Source: Chaetomium olivaceum
Taxonomy: Eukaryota; Ascomycota; Sordariomycetes; Sordariales; Chaetomiaceae
Length of the DNA stretch: 35,742 nucleotides
Direction: 5' to 3'
NCBI GenBank assembly: GCA_039881045.1
Contig: JAYWVB010000104.1
Location: 1-35,742, forward strand
Shown: piece by piece, positions 21,682-33,290 of the stretch
How the letters are laid out: every line of letters starts with the position of its first letter
How positions within the stretch are numbered: the stretch's first letter is position 1
The notes under the pieces: generated by a model
The model's input: the letters and a program-made list of their open reading frames with translations, nothing else
Told to the model about the DNA's origin: nothing
Database searches by the model: none
Position numbers and translations under genes: made by a program

Positions 21682-23287
21682 TCTCCAACCACAAATCGAG
21701 CATGATGCCAAGAATGCGCGGCTCCTCGGAGGGCTTGGGGTTGTCTGGGCGGGCCGAGCAGTTCCACGGAGACCAAACAACGCGAGTTACCTGGGTACAT
21801 CGCGATTGGTGTCTGTCGTTATGTAAGGTAACGAAGGGAAGAAAGTGTGGGTCGTCGCAAGGGCCGGAAAGGGTCCGAGAAGTTTGCAGGGTCTCCAACG
21901 GTCAGGTGTTCGATTTGATGATGTGGCTGCGGGGGCAGGCTTGAGACATTTGATTTCCACATTTCGACATTCCAGCATTCCCATCGATGGGAGCCAATCT
22001 CGACCTGAACTACCCCTGGATGCTGTTGGATATTTTAATCTGTTATCCCAATCTGTCAGTCTGGTACCGTACCCAGGGTCGCCTGTTTGTTATTCGGGCA
22101 GTTTGCACCAAATAGGAAATATCCTCAGATCTTGAGCCAGTCGGATCTGGAAGCCGTACCCTTGACGTCACTCGGCTAACTCAGATTGGGATGGAATGGG
22201 ACGGGCTGGGACGGGCTGGAATGGGGATGGGATGGCAGGGCAGGGATAAGGAGGGACAACCCAACGACCAAATGATGGGGTTGGGTTAAAACCTTCGCAC
22301 AGCTCTGACAGCGAGCTCTTTCCCAGCTCTTTTCATTTGCAACCCCAATCGTGTCCAAGCAATGGAAAATACCACAGTAGTATAGTATGTAGGAACCCCG
22401 TAACTCGATCAATAATTGCCAAGTGCCGAGAAACTTGGCTGAATTTCGGCCCCGAAAATTAATGTTGGCATCAGCTCATCCATTGCGAAGAAAAGCGAGG
22501 TGCATGGCCCAGGTGTGGATGTGCTGTGTGCTGTGCGCTGCTGTGCGCTGTCTCTTGTGTCCACTGGAAAATCCAGGAAGGGCACCCTGCTTTCGCGCCA
22601 CAGCGGCTCTTGCCGCGGGAGTCTGAATAGGGATGGGCCGTCCCCGCACCACGATCCCTATTTCCGACTGATGCCCGGGGACTGAGAGTTCTATGCCCCA
22701 CCCACACAACGAATCCCTCGAGGCTCGGGCGAGATTCCGACATACTATGATACAATTATTTTGGTTATATTTCCAGGTTTTGGAGGATATAAAATGTCTG
22801 GACGACGGCGAGTCAGGTCTGCCACACTTGGAAAATCTGGGGACAGGTGGTACAGTACATTCCGCGGACTCCAGATTCCATTCTTGCGCAAGCCGGGTTC
22901 CAGCGGTCATCACACCTTTCAGGTTTCCGGCACATGCCACGACCGCGTTGCGGATTATGGAAGATCGCGATCATGAACCACAATGGAATATGCTGAAAGC
23001 GGACGTGGAACCCTTTCTGTGGCTATTGAATGAATTCCAGATTTGCAGATCGACTTCCCGACAAAGTACCACGGATGGATGGCCCGGGAAACAGGGAAAC
23101 TTCCACTTGCATACCTGCAGTGCAGCGCACTTGACCAACCCTGCCCCGCTCCGGGCTCCTGTTTTTCTCCAGAACCCTGAATAACTTCACCGGCTTCCCT
23201 CTGTGTGTAACTACTCTGTGATCAAAATGTCTCACAACTTACCTAGGTAGAACTATAGAAGGCAGGGATGGCGACATGATACACAGT

Positions 23288-23311
23288 CCACACTCCACAC
23301 TCCACACTCCA
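23288..23311 (+). repeat. CCACACT 7-bp tandem repeat
   Basis: About three and a half units of CCACACT lie roughly 650 bp upstream of the histidine kinase start. This is a simple repeat with no known role. Confidence 0.7.
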
Positions 23312-23943
23312 ACGCTCGTCCTCACTCGGTACAACTATTGGACCACCGCAGCAAGCAGGCGCTCTGCCTCGTGCCCCTGATCCGAAATTTTGAGTCGTTC
23401 AACCCCCGCAGCCCCACATTCTGCCAATGGGGTTGCTGGCAGGATTGGATAACTCGCTGAAAGGGCAAGAGGGGTGATCTGAAGTTCCCGTCTTTTCTGA
23501 CCCAATTCCCAACCCGGCCAAGATTAACGCACACAGAAGCCCGGAACAGCCTGGACTGGGACTGCAGACTGCAGAGTGGTCGGTTCGGACCTCCCACCCC
23601 CAACTCCCAACGACCACTCGGCGCCGTGACAAAGTCCAACCCACACTTTGTATCCACGGCTTTCTGCACTCTTGTGGTTTTTTTTTCTATCACGAGCGGG
23701 ACACGACCAAATAGCCAGATCACGGCTGATCTGCCGGTGAGACAGGCACTCAACTTTTGCCCTTTCCCCGCCACCGTCTTGCCGTCGTGTCGCCTCGGGT
23801 CGAAATCTCCGAAATATCGAGAGCGCCCAGCCGCGGTACTATGCTGTTGCGCGCTGCCACGACCCTGCGGCTGCCGATTCGAGCACCAACCCGCTTCTCG
23901 TGAAGGCTGCCCTCACCGCATTCACGGAACACGGAAATTCACC

Positions 23944-26900
23944 ATGCATCCCTCGATTCTCGACACCAGCATCATCGACCTGCTCGAGGCCGACCCGCGA
24001 CCCTCTGTTATTGTCGCTCTAACCCCGCACCCACCCACCGTCGTCTACACAAACCCGGCATTCGCCGCCTACCCAACCCTCCTCGACCTGATCACCGCTA
24101 AGGGCGAAGATTGCGGGCCGTTATGGGGATGGATCACAGGTGCCTCAACCTTGCCGGGCTCCGAGCCCCCCATAAACGGTGGCCGCGCCGCGAGCGCCTC
24201 CTTCTCCTATTCCAACGTCTACTGGACCCGGTCCGTAGTCCATGAGCAGATGGTGGTGGTAGGCGCAAATGAGCAGCTCCCCTTGACGCAATCGCCGCGT
24301 AAGGTGCGGCTCGATTTCAACGATGGCCAGCCCAGCGGCGTCTCGCCACCACGACGCATCATGCCGGTCGAACTCGAAATGACCTCCTCCATCGGCGGCC
24401 CAAACTCGGCCTCTTCTCTCTCCTTGCCCGAGATCGAGCCCCGGTCCAAATCCACCACAACCCTCACAGTCATCAACCCAAAGGAGAGGCCGCCATCTCG
24501 TGCCGAAGCGGTGCAGTCCCTCGCGCGGACCATCACCGATCCCGCGTGGATATTGCCCGATACCACCCCAGGTAGGCTGGCTACGTTTGTTAACGGGCGG
24601 CATTTTCACTTTGCAAGCAAGCATGCGCTAACCTGCTAAGCAGAGCAACGGCCATTCCTCGACGACATAAACAGCATCGACTGGGCAGAAACACCCCTCG
24701 GGCCCATGCGGGGTTGGCATAGGAAGCTTGACGAAACCGTCAACCAGATCCTTGTCGACAGCCGACCCATTGCCATCTATTGGGGACCCTCGTACATCAT
24801 TGTATACAACGAGGCCTTCAGTAAGCTTTGTGGGTCAAAGCACCCCTCCATGTTGGGTATGCCAGTCCAGGAAGCCTGGGCTGAGGCGGGTCAGCGTCTG
24901 AAGGACACGATGCGCGGCATCTCTCCGGAACAAAAGGGCGCTGTCGAGGGCGAGTGGAGATTCTTCGTCGAGAGAGAGTCGGAGGTCGAGGGCGGTTTGC
25001 CGTGGGTGGAAGAAACCTACCTGAAGTGGTCCATGATACCCATCATTGAAAACAATGAATGTCTTGGCTTCATGCATCCTGTCGCCGAGACAACGAGCGT
25101 GCGGCTCTGGGAGCGGCGTATGAAGATGCTCACCGAGCTCGGTGAAGTCCTGGTCACTGCTAGAGACGTCGACAGCTACTGGGAGAAGGCCATCCAGGAG
25201 TTGGCTGCCATCGAACCCCGTTACGATATCCCCTTGGCAGTCCTGTACACGGTGGAGAACGACCCTGGGTCGGCTGCGGATGCACTGGCGGCGGGCGGCG
25301 GCCTCGCCAAGCTATGCCGACGTGCGGGAACACTGGGGGTTCCCGACAACCACCCAATCGCCCCCGAAAAAGTCAACCTGCGAGACGGTAGCTTTCCCTT
25401 GGCCTCCTCCTTTGAGGAGGCCATGGAGGCCATGCATCCGACGTTGCTCCAGACGATCGACGGGACACTGCCGAAATCTCTGCTCGAGGGCTTACAGTGG
25501 CGAGGTTTTGAAGGGGACGCTTGCCGCGCTGCCGTGATTTGTCCCATCCGACCGACCAACAAGGACGGCGTCATGGGGCTGCTCCTCCTCGGCCTCAACC
25601 CCAGACGTCCGTACGACAACGATTATCGACAGTTTATTTCTCTCCTGAGTCAGAAATTGGCCACGTCTCTCGCCTCTATCCTCCTGCTCGAGGAGGAGAC
25701 GCGGAGGGGGCGAAACGCCGCCCAGCAGGCCGCATTCGACCAAGCCATGCTCAAAGAGAAGCTGGAGTGGCAGACCAAGGAAGCCAACGAGTCGCTGCAG
25801 ATGTTCGAAGCCGTCGCCGAATTCGTGCCCGTCGGCATGAGCTTCGGAGACCCCGAGGGCAACATCACGTATGCCAACGATGCCTGGTACAAGATCACCG
25901 GCTACCCAGGAACCGGGCCAGTCGCCAACCAGGGCTTCCTCGACTGTGTCAAGGAGCAGGACCATCATATTATCATCGCCGAATACGAGAAGCTCAAGAC
26001 GGTCCGTAACGTCGAGTTCGAGTTTCGCGTGAGGCGACAGAACGAAGAGGCCGACGCGGACCTTCCCCCGCCCCTAACCCGCACCTCGCCGAGCTTTGAG
26101 GAGGAGGAAATCGACCTTGCCTCGCTGGTGGATGTGAAAGAGCGCTACGTTCTGGCAAGTGCGAGAGCCGAGTATGCCGCAGATGGCAGCCTCATGCGCG
26201 TCCTGACATGCCTGACCGATGTGACTCCGCAGAAGCGAGTGGCCGGTGAAGCGCTACGTCGCGCACAACAAGCCGAGAACCTCAAGCGCATGGCCGAGTT
26301 TGCCACCGTCGGTCTATACGACATGGACCTCGACGGACGTCTGCTCGGCGCCAACACCGTCTTCTTCGAGATGTGTGGACTGCGAAAGGTCGACCCGGCC
26401 GTCATCGACGTTCGGCCCTGGCAGAGCTGCGTACATAAGGAGGACTTCTCTCTCCTCACCGAAAAGCTCGAGAAGATGGTGGCCGAAGACAAGGTGCAGA
26501 ACGTCGAGGTCAGGCTCAACACCACTTGGACCGCCGAGGACGGCTCGGGCCATAAGGTTGTCGTGCCGCGGTGGGTCCAGGCGACCCTGTTGCCCGTGAG
26601 GACGTCGGACGGTAAAATCCAGAGTTTTACGGGTTGTCTCAGCGACGTGTCGTTGCAGAAATGGCAGCTCGACTGGGAAAAGGAGCGAAAGGAGGAGGCC
26701 ATCGAATCCAAGCGGCAGCAGGAAAATTTCATCGACATGACTTCGCACGAGATGCGGAACCCGCTGAGCGCAATCATCCACTGTGCGGATGCCATCACGG
26801 CCACCCTCTTCCGTGTTCAGGAGCTCCTCGGAGACAGCCCCTACGGGAGCATTGCCGATTCCGCCAGCGGAGGCGCGGGAGACTCCAGCGTGGGCGGAGC

Positions 26901-28578
26901 ACCGCTGGTAATCAATGCGGGTGAAGAGTGGGCTATCGAAGCCCGTGAGCTTGCCGAGAATTGCATTGACAACGCCGAAAACCCATCGTCACCTGCGCCA
27001 GCCCACCAGAAGCGCTTCGTCGACGATATCCTGACCATGTCGAAACTGGACTCGAGCCTGATCTCCATCACGAGGGTCATGGTTGACCCCATCAAGATGG
27101 TCAAAGAAGCCCTGAAAATGTTCGAGGTCGAAGCCCGCCGGGTAGACATCAACCTGAGCATGGTTGTCGACCCTGCTACCACGACGTCGGGATCAAGTAT
27201 CTCGTCTTTGACCCCTCGAGGCTCAAGCAGGTGTTGATCAACCTCCTCACCAACGCGCTAAAGTTTACCAAGACCGGCCCGACCAGGAACGTCACCGTCG
27301 CCGTCAGCGCGAGTCTTACCGAACCGACCGAGGCTAGCAGCAAGGTCTCGTTCATCCCCCGCTCGGAGGAGTCGCTCGAGGAGATCTACGACCAGCCGGC
27401 CCCGCTTAACCGCTCCAATCCCGTGTTCCTGATGTTTGAGGTGGAGGACACGGGCGAAGGCCTGACGGAGGAGGAAAAGAAGAGTCTGTTCCAGCGCTTC
27501 GTCAGGCTTCCAGCCGCACCCACGTCAAGTACGGAGGCTCCGGGCTTGGTCTCTTTATTAGCCGCCGCCTCGCTGAGCTACAGCATGGTTCCATAGGCGT
27601 TTCGAGTGAGTAACGGCCTTTTTTTCCTTTTTTATTGCCAACCCGCTCCCCACACCTATCGCACGTATCGCATAGAACGGGCAACTAACATTCTCGGTAG
27701 GCGAGCCCGGCGTCGGCAGTACGTTCGCATTCTACATCGAGGCCTACCGGCCATCCGAAGAGGCCCTGCGCGAGGTGGCGGCGGGCGGGACGATCGCCGA
27801 GTCTCTATCGGCTCTGCGAATGGACTCTAGTCTCAGCAGACGGGGCAGCAACAAGCGTGCCATTAGCAGCAGCACGCTTACCAGTGACGCCACCATTGCC
27901 ACAGCAAACCACGAGGGCAACTCAGGCCCCAGCCCTACAGCAACCGCCGCAGTGACCCCCAGCAGCGAGATCAGCATCAGCTCGGGCCTGGTACCGCGCA
28001 CCCCGCAGATCAAAGGCGTTCTTGTCGTCGAAGACAACCTGATCAACCAGCAAATAACCCGCCGCGGCCTGCTCACCATGGGCTTCACCGTCGACGTAGC
28101 CAACCACGGCATCGAAGCCCTCGACAAGCTCCGCCGAACGGACCGCTTCGCGCCCGCCACACCAGGCGGCGCCGCCTTCCCCTTCTCAGCCGACCCCTCA
28201 TCCCCGGGCGGCATCATTGGCAGCGGGCCGTCCTCCCCGCCACCGACGGGCGGCTCCAGCATGTCCCAGCACCAGCAGTCCTTCCCGCTGTCGATGATCC
28301 TCATGGACATCGAGATGCCCGTCCAGGACGGCCTGACGTGCACGCGGCATATCCGAGAGCTGGAGCGCACGGGCAGGATTGTCGGCGGGCGGATCCCCAT
28401 CATTGCGGTCAGTGCCAATGCGCGCATGGAGCAGATCCTCGAGGCCAAGGAGGCGGGCTGTGATGATGTGCTGGTCAAGCCGTATCGCATGCCGGAGTTG
28501 TTGGAGAGGATGAGGATTGTGATGAGTAGGGTTGCGGGCGGTGGTGGGGGTGGTGGGGATGGGGAGCGGGGTGGTTAA
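23944..28578 (+). CDS. Hybrid sensor histidine kinase (PAS-GAF-PAS-PAS-HisKA-HATPase-REC; frame breaks)
   Basis: This is a cytosolic-looking two-component hybrid kinase of about 1,489 aa. Exons are 23944-24571, 24644-27605 and 27701-28578. The start is the first in-frame ATG (CACCATGC). From the N-terminus: a PAS-like domain (near 241), GAF (about 370-560), two further PAS domains (about 595 and 750), a HisKA dimerisation domain with phospho-acceptor His in FIDMTSHEMRNP (near 908), an HATPase with N-box LINLLTNALKFT, VEDTGEGL and GGSGLGL, and a receiver with VLVVEDN and phospho-acceptor Asp in MILMDIEMP (near 1395), plus a C-terminal Lys in DVLVKPY. No transmembrane segment is seen. It should pass phosphate through an HPt protein to response regulators such as Skn7/Ssk1. 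Frame breaks at 27176 and 27503 (one base short each) disable the ATPase domain as written. Three extra bases at 26978-27004 cancel each other. The signal sensed is unknown. Confidence 0.9.
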
Positions 28579-30129
28579 GAGTTAGGGGGCGGTTCGGAGT
28601 GGTTAGGAGAGGGGCCGAAATGGTTAGGTTTCTGAGGGAGGGCTCTGGTTTGGTTAAGGGGCGTTTTAGGGTGGGGGGATGGTGGTGGTGGTGGAGGAAG
28701 GTTCCAAACAAGAGCTGGAGGGTTAAGGATGGTTCGGTTCTTGAAAACGGAAAGGTTTGTTGTGGGTTCATGAGTGATGACGGCGGGTGGGGAGGCATTC
28801 CGGGTGCGGGCTGCATTGCATTGCATGGTGGTGTTTTGGCGGTCATATTCTCTGTCTCTCTCTGTTTTTTACCTCGGTCTCTCTGTCCTCTCTATATGTG
28901 GCGCGCGTGGTGCTTATCACTGCATTGCGCTCGGGTTTGGCATTTGCTCTCTCGTCTGTGGATATACGGATCGCGGATACCCTTTTGCTATTTATTAATT
29001 TGCATTATGTGTGCCCTCTCCCTTCTTGAGCTGTTTGTTTAGTGTGGTGCGGCGGAGGGTCCCAGCGTTGGACCGACAACAAACCGCCTTACTCCTTTTG
29101 TTGTCGGACATTTGTAAGGTAGATATGTACAACCCAACCCAATCACATGCTACAACTCCAACCGAAAAATATAAAAATGAATGGGTGTAGAAGAAATGAG
29201 AAAAGAATCACATGCGATGAAGGAAAGTGATATAACAAAAAGAGAAGCCGAGTAAATGAAATGTAAATCGAGTAAAAACACAACCCTTCCTTAGCTTTCC
29301 AGAACTGTTATTTCGTCCCAACAACTCGAACTTCCATTCCACACTCGGCGTCCTCCTCCTTTTACCCATGCCATGCGATGGGCGGTATGGTCTGGTACGG
29401 TGCTAGTACGGTATGCTTGACTTGAAATGACACAACATCCCATGATTCGCGCTGTGGTGTGACTTTTTGCTTGCTGCGGTAATGTGATGATGCCCATATG
29501 CTCCGGCAGCGAGCGGGCGGGCGGGCGGACATCCCCAAACCAGCCCCAATCGGTGAGGTGGGTTGGGGTTTCACATGTGTATGTACTTGCTTGCTTGCAT
29601 ACTGATCCAGGGGGTGTGGAAGTGTGGGAGTACGTGCTTTGCGTGTGTGCGTGCGTGCGTACGTGGGGATGGGTGGGTGGGCAGGTTCGGGAGGTGATAT
29701 GGAAAGGGGGGGGGGGGCTTATTTCGGGATGGCTGGAGGAAGATGGAAGGGGTGCTCTGGCTGGCTGGTTGGGTATGTGGTGCCTGCTTGCTGTCTGTTT
29801 TGTTTTGTTTTGTTTTGTTTTTGTTCTTGAGAAGGCCGAACAGATAGATATGCCCCGGTGGGAAGGAGGGTCTGGTATGTACCTCTCTATTTGGTAGCTA
29901 CCTACCTAGGTAGGTAGGGAAGGGAGGTACTGTAGGATGTGGAAGGGGAAGGGGCTCTTGCTTGATTGCGCGGCTGCCTTGGGTATAAGATAACGTATTT
30001 ACTTTTCGTGCAGATGCTGTTTGCTCTTCTGTTCAAACTTACTCCCCCAGCTTGTTCTCGTTTGCCGTCAGTGGTCGACCTTTATTCACCCGATTACACA
30101 AGAAGAGACAAAATCGCATCAAGGCCAAG
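28579..30129. other. 1.55-kb intergenic region
   Basis: This is 3' flank of the kinase and upstream sequence of the Dabb-type gene. It has simple-sequence tracts: GT/GGTGG-rich DNA (about 28540-28690), GCTTGCTTGC and GTGCGTGCGT (29585-29660), G12 (about 29706-29717), TTTTG repeats (about 29798-29822) and a 20-bp palindrome (29898-29917). No gene is recognised. Confidence 0.5.
29898..29917. repeat. 20-bp perfect palindrome built on CCTAGG
   Basis: CTACCTACCTAGGTAGGTAG equals its own reverse complement and lies 213 bp before the start of the Dabb-type gene. A shorter relative, TACCTAGGTA, lies near 23243. It could be a binding site for a dimeric regulator or a simple-repeat product. Confidence 0.6.
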
Positions 30130-30672
30130 ATGGCTCCTTACTACCGGACCCTGCTGTTCGCCATCCCGGAGCCCAAGATACAGCGTGAGGTTATCAAGGC
30201 ATTCTGCGAGGTTGTGCCTACCCTTTGCAAGGTGTGTCTACCCTACTCCATCTTGGCATGCCCCTATCCTGTCCTGTCCACCCGCATACGGTGATTAATT
30301 CGGGACGGCTAACAACCTATCCCCCAGGACGGCAAACCCTACATCAAGCTGTGCGTTTCCCAGCTCCTTGCTTCCAATCTGTTCTCTCGGTGCCGACATA
30401 ACGTTCGTTGACTGACTATGCACAGCATCCAGGCTTCCCGCGTCGTCGGCGTTGGCCTCCTGCCCAAAGGCAGCACCGAGATCCCGGATGATCGACCCAC
30501 AGACGGATACACTGTCATCGTCACCATGGAGCTCAAAAGCTACGACGACGTCCTCTACTATGAGAATGAAGACAAGGAGCATCTCGAGCTCAAGCAGAGG
30601 GTTGCCCACCTTGGCCTTAAGCAGAGACCGCTTCTGCTGACCTCGGCCGGAGTGGATATCAGCGACAGATAG
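30130..30672 (+). CDS. Small stress-responsive A/B-barrel (Dabb)-like protein
   Basis: Exons are 30130-30231, 30328-30350 and 30426-30672; the middle exon is only 23 nt and codes DGKPYIK plus part of a Leu. The product is about 123 aa. The first block (MAPYYRTLLFAIPEPKIQRE) and the later strand YTVIVTMELKSYDDVLYY look like the two halves of a dimeric ferredoxin-like alpha/beta barrel of the Dabb type. Its members include stress proteins and small cyclases or decarboxylases in fungi. I see no signal peptide. All three exons join in phase, and there is no frame break. The gene faces the SRPBCC-like gene tail to tail with about 190 bp between stops. The family call is moderate; catalytic function, if any, is unknown. 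Confidence 0.72.
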
Positions 30673-30864
30673 TACAGACGAGTCCTCGTACGTGCTCGGA
30701 GGTGGTACTTGAGGCTTGACGAGGCAGAGGAGTAGTAGGCCTGTTGGCGAAAAACGGACGCGAGAAGACAGCACTATTCTGAGCTTAGGCAGGGTAGCCA
30801 AAGATACATAGCATAAATACACCTATCTCATCTCACGCAAACCCCTGCCGGTTCGTTATTACCC

Positions 30865-31619
30865 TCAAGCCGCAGCGTGCCCTGCCCCCTCGGCCAGCTC
30901 CTTCATCCCCGCCAGCCACGCATCAAACCCTCCCTCGACCTGCTTCGCGGCAGCCAGCCGGACCACGGGCGCCAACACGCCGTAAAAGGTCTCCCAGCAG
31001 CGGTACTCGGTCTCGGGCTCACCACCACCGCCAGCCGCGGCAACCTCGACAAACTCCTGCACGCGCTCCGACCGGAGCATCCACGAGGGCATCATCAGAC
31101 TGGGACGCTGGCGCCAGGCGATGCGCCATCCCCGGCGGCCGTCGTCGCCGTTGTCGTTGTCGTCGATGGGTTCCAGCGCGCTGACCTCCAACGCGACGGC
31201 CTGGCTCGGCTTGGCGTCGTCGGGCGCCGAGGGGTCGAGGTGCACGGCAAAGGTGAATTGGGTGCCGAGGTGGAGATTGACTTCATCTTCTTTGGCAGGC
31301 TGGGAGTCAATGGTGCATTTTCGGCAGAAGCGGTTCCATTTGGGGTCTGTGAAAGGGGGGGGGGGGTTAGATAATGAATGTTTTTTGATAACTATATTTT
31401 CTTTCATCAAAATAGTTATGTATGTGGGTGGATAGGGCTGGCGTAAATGAACCGACATTCTGATGCCTTGACAACCACGTCGAGACAGGCTTGTGGTGTG
31501 GCGGCGATGCGGGCAGCGCATGAAATGGTAAAGGACCCGCCTGCCCCGTAGCTGGGGGTGGGAATGGGGGTGCCGGTCGCAGCGCGGGGTGAGAAGGGGG
31601 TGGTTGTTGGTGTTGACAT
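30865..31619 (-). CDS. SRPBCC-like (polyketide cyclase/START-fold) protein
   Basis: Exons (minus strand) are 31619-31457 and 31346-30865, giving about 214 aa from the ATG at 31619. Splicing rebuilds ASEYPKWNRFCRKCTIDSQP, the characteristic early helix plus WNRF block of fungal SRPBCC proteins. Later come a predicted strand pair (GTQFTFAVHLDP), RRGWRIAWRQRPS and the RVQEFVEV... ETEYRCWETFYGVLAP segment, then a C-terminal amphipathic helix (FDAWLAGMKELAEGA). The fold binds hydrophobic ligands in a central cavity. Family members include lipid carriers and aromatase/cyclases, and nothing here specifies the ligand. The 110-nt intron has a CTAAC branch point directly followed by a C12 tract. No frame break is seen. 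Confidence 0.72.
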
Positions 31620-32591
31620 GATGGGGAGGGGGGGGGGTCGATCACCGGGCGGACGGACGGACGCACGGGACGGGATGACGAATTCGGGTCGGGTATCTCG
31701 GTGCCGGAGGTGGAGATTGGGAAAGGAAACTGCCGGGCGTAGCTCGGTGCAGTTGCAGGTTGAGTTGAGTGGTTGAGTGGGTGGGTGGAGGTTGCAGGTT
31801 GCAGGTCAGGTCGGGTGATCTTCCAGGTTTCATCCCAGGAAGACGGGAGAAGTCGAGGGCCCCTGTTACAGTGCCACTGGGCGCTCACTGCCGCTGTGGA
31901 AACAGCGGGGGAGTGGGCCATAGCAACCCCTGCACCAGCTCCCGGACAGGGTTATTTTTTGTGCTAAGGTATTGGATCCATGGATGGAGTTATGCCCCAC
32001 AACACGGACGCATTCCCGAAGAAACATCAAATTCATGGATAGGCCAGGCTTTGTGCCTTTGTCATCAATCGGCATCCGAGTTTGATTCTCCCTTGATGCA
32101 TTGGACCCGGGGAATTGGCGAGCCCCTCCCGACTATTTTTTCTGTCCAACTCTGACATTGATGATCGCCCCAAAAGAAGGAAACTAAGCTGAAGAAAGAC
32201 CACTGGGAAGAAGCAGAAACAAAAAACCCCGACGAATGAATCCCTGAATCCCGACTCCCTCATGCCAACCCGGAACCCTCGTCACGCCCGGGCGTCCCCG
32301 TCACACTCGCCATCGCATCGACAAAGCATCAAGTCGACTCCTTAATCCAGCCGGCTGGGACCATCCGCGTCACGCGAGGTCCGTGGCGCCCAACCAACGC
32401 CGCCACCGGAGCCAAGCGAGAGAGCTGGGGTGGAGGCTTCGTCCCAGCAGTCATGGCCCAAAATGCACCCTGATCGCCAGTCTCTTCGGAGCTTGGAATT
32501 CCATTCCCTTCTTCTTTTTCTTTTCGCTTGAATCCCATAGTCATCCTCCGAGTCAGCATGCTTCCTTCCGGCCGACCACCTCACTACTACT
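31620..32591. other. Divergent upstream region, SRPBCC-like (-) and unrecognised gene (+)
   Basis: This intergenic stretch of about 0.97 kb contains a G-rich tract near 31620-31640 and GTTGCAGGTTGCAGG-type direct repeats near 31788-31808. No gene or RNA is recognised. Confidence 0.5.
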
Positions 32592-33280
32592 ATGGCATCA
32601 TCTCACCAAAACCCGCAGTCCGTTGAAGAGCCGATAGAACCCGACGACGACATCCCGGCAGAGGTCGATAACCAGCAGTATTACGGAGACCAGCGCCCTC
32701 CTTATTGGTACCGGATCTGCCCCGGGGGGTTTCTGATTCCCCCGCCATTACCCCCGTCCTCCGAGCAGCACCACGGTTTCCCCCCCGCCCAAGGGCCAGT
32801 TGATGGGGGTCTGGTCCATGCTCAACCGGCTTCCGACCAGCATCACCAGGGCACTCGAGACGGGCAGACGCGAGGAATATCTCAGGAACCAACTGCATGG
32901 GAATCCCAAACCGGTGCCACAAACACACACCAGTCCTCCGAGCCGACAACGGCGGCGTCTCAGGGTGCCACCACCGCCTTACGACCAAACCCCGCCCCAG
33001 TCCCAGGACCGCCAACGCTGCGGTAGGTTACCCCCCCCCTCCTCCACACCCCTTGCTGTGGTCAGACGTATCCTTCCCTGTCACCAAGCCAAACTAACTC
33101 CACCCAGAGGTCTGGCCCCTGACGTACAGGACCGCCAATGGCTGGTTTAAGGTCTTCTGGTGCGTCCAGATCGACGGCCAATCGCACTACCTGGACCAGC
33201 CACCCGATCTTCAAGAGCTCTCACGCCGTTATCACTTAGTTTATTTTCCCGACCTAGCCAGTCACGAAGCTCAGGTTAAT
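32592..33280 (+). CDS. Unrecognised two-exon protein (one frame break)
   Basis: I do not recognise a family. The ATG at 32592 opens a frame rich in Pro, Gln, Asp and Glu (EEPIEPDDDIPAEVDNQ) that includes PPYWYRICPGGFLIPPP. After about 32750 the more protein-like frame is the next one: LMGVWSMLNRLPTSITRALE, RREEYLRNQLHG. It splices at 33023-33107 (GTAGGT...CCCAG, with a CTAAC branch point) to EVWPLTYRTANGWFKVFWCV and ends at 33278-33280. Removing one base between 32750 and 32765 gives consistent phase and about 200 aa. Trp/Tyr-rich segments suggest a small folded C-terminal domain behind a disordered linker. No signal peptide or membrane helix is seen. The gene could instead be two fragments or be mis-modelled. 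Its intron begins near a run of C (33031-33039). Confidence 0.55.
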
Positions 33281-33290
33281 AGCCAATGAG

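Larger units (their letters stand above)
20841..23943. other. 3.1-kb gene-poor region between divergent genes
   Basis: It separates the protease start (-) from the histidine kinase start (+). I find only low-complexity sequence: CTTGGCC repeats (21637-21681), GGGACGGGCTG-type repeats (about 22190-22240), a CCACACT array (23288-23311) and a TACCTAGGTA palindrome near 23243. An ATG-initiated frame of 163 codons (22693-23184) has no recognisable motif. The size would suit complex regulation of the kinase, a lineage-specific gene, or an unannotated non-coding RNA. Confidence 0.45.

Noticed and set aside
21125..21898. Minus-strand frame of 257 codons with Gly-Gln repeats
   Set aside because: The first codon is TTG, the repeat is the shadow of a 9-bp non-coding tandem array, and there is no conserved motif.
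23626..23943. In-frame N-terminal extension of the histidine kinase
   Set aside because: The frame is open, but the first codon is GTG and there is no ATG before 23944, which has a good start context.
27231..27596. Separate short ATPase-domain gene
   Set aside because: It is the continuation of the histidine kinase HATPase domain after a one-base break, not an independent gene.
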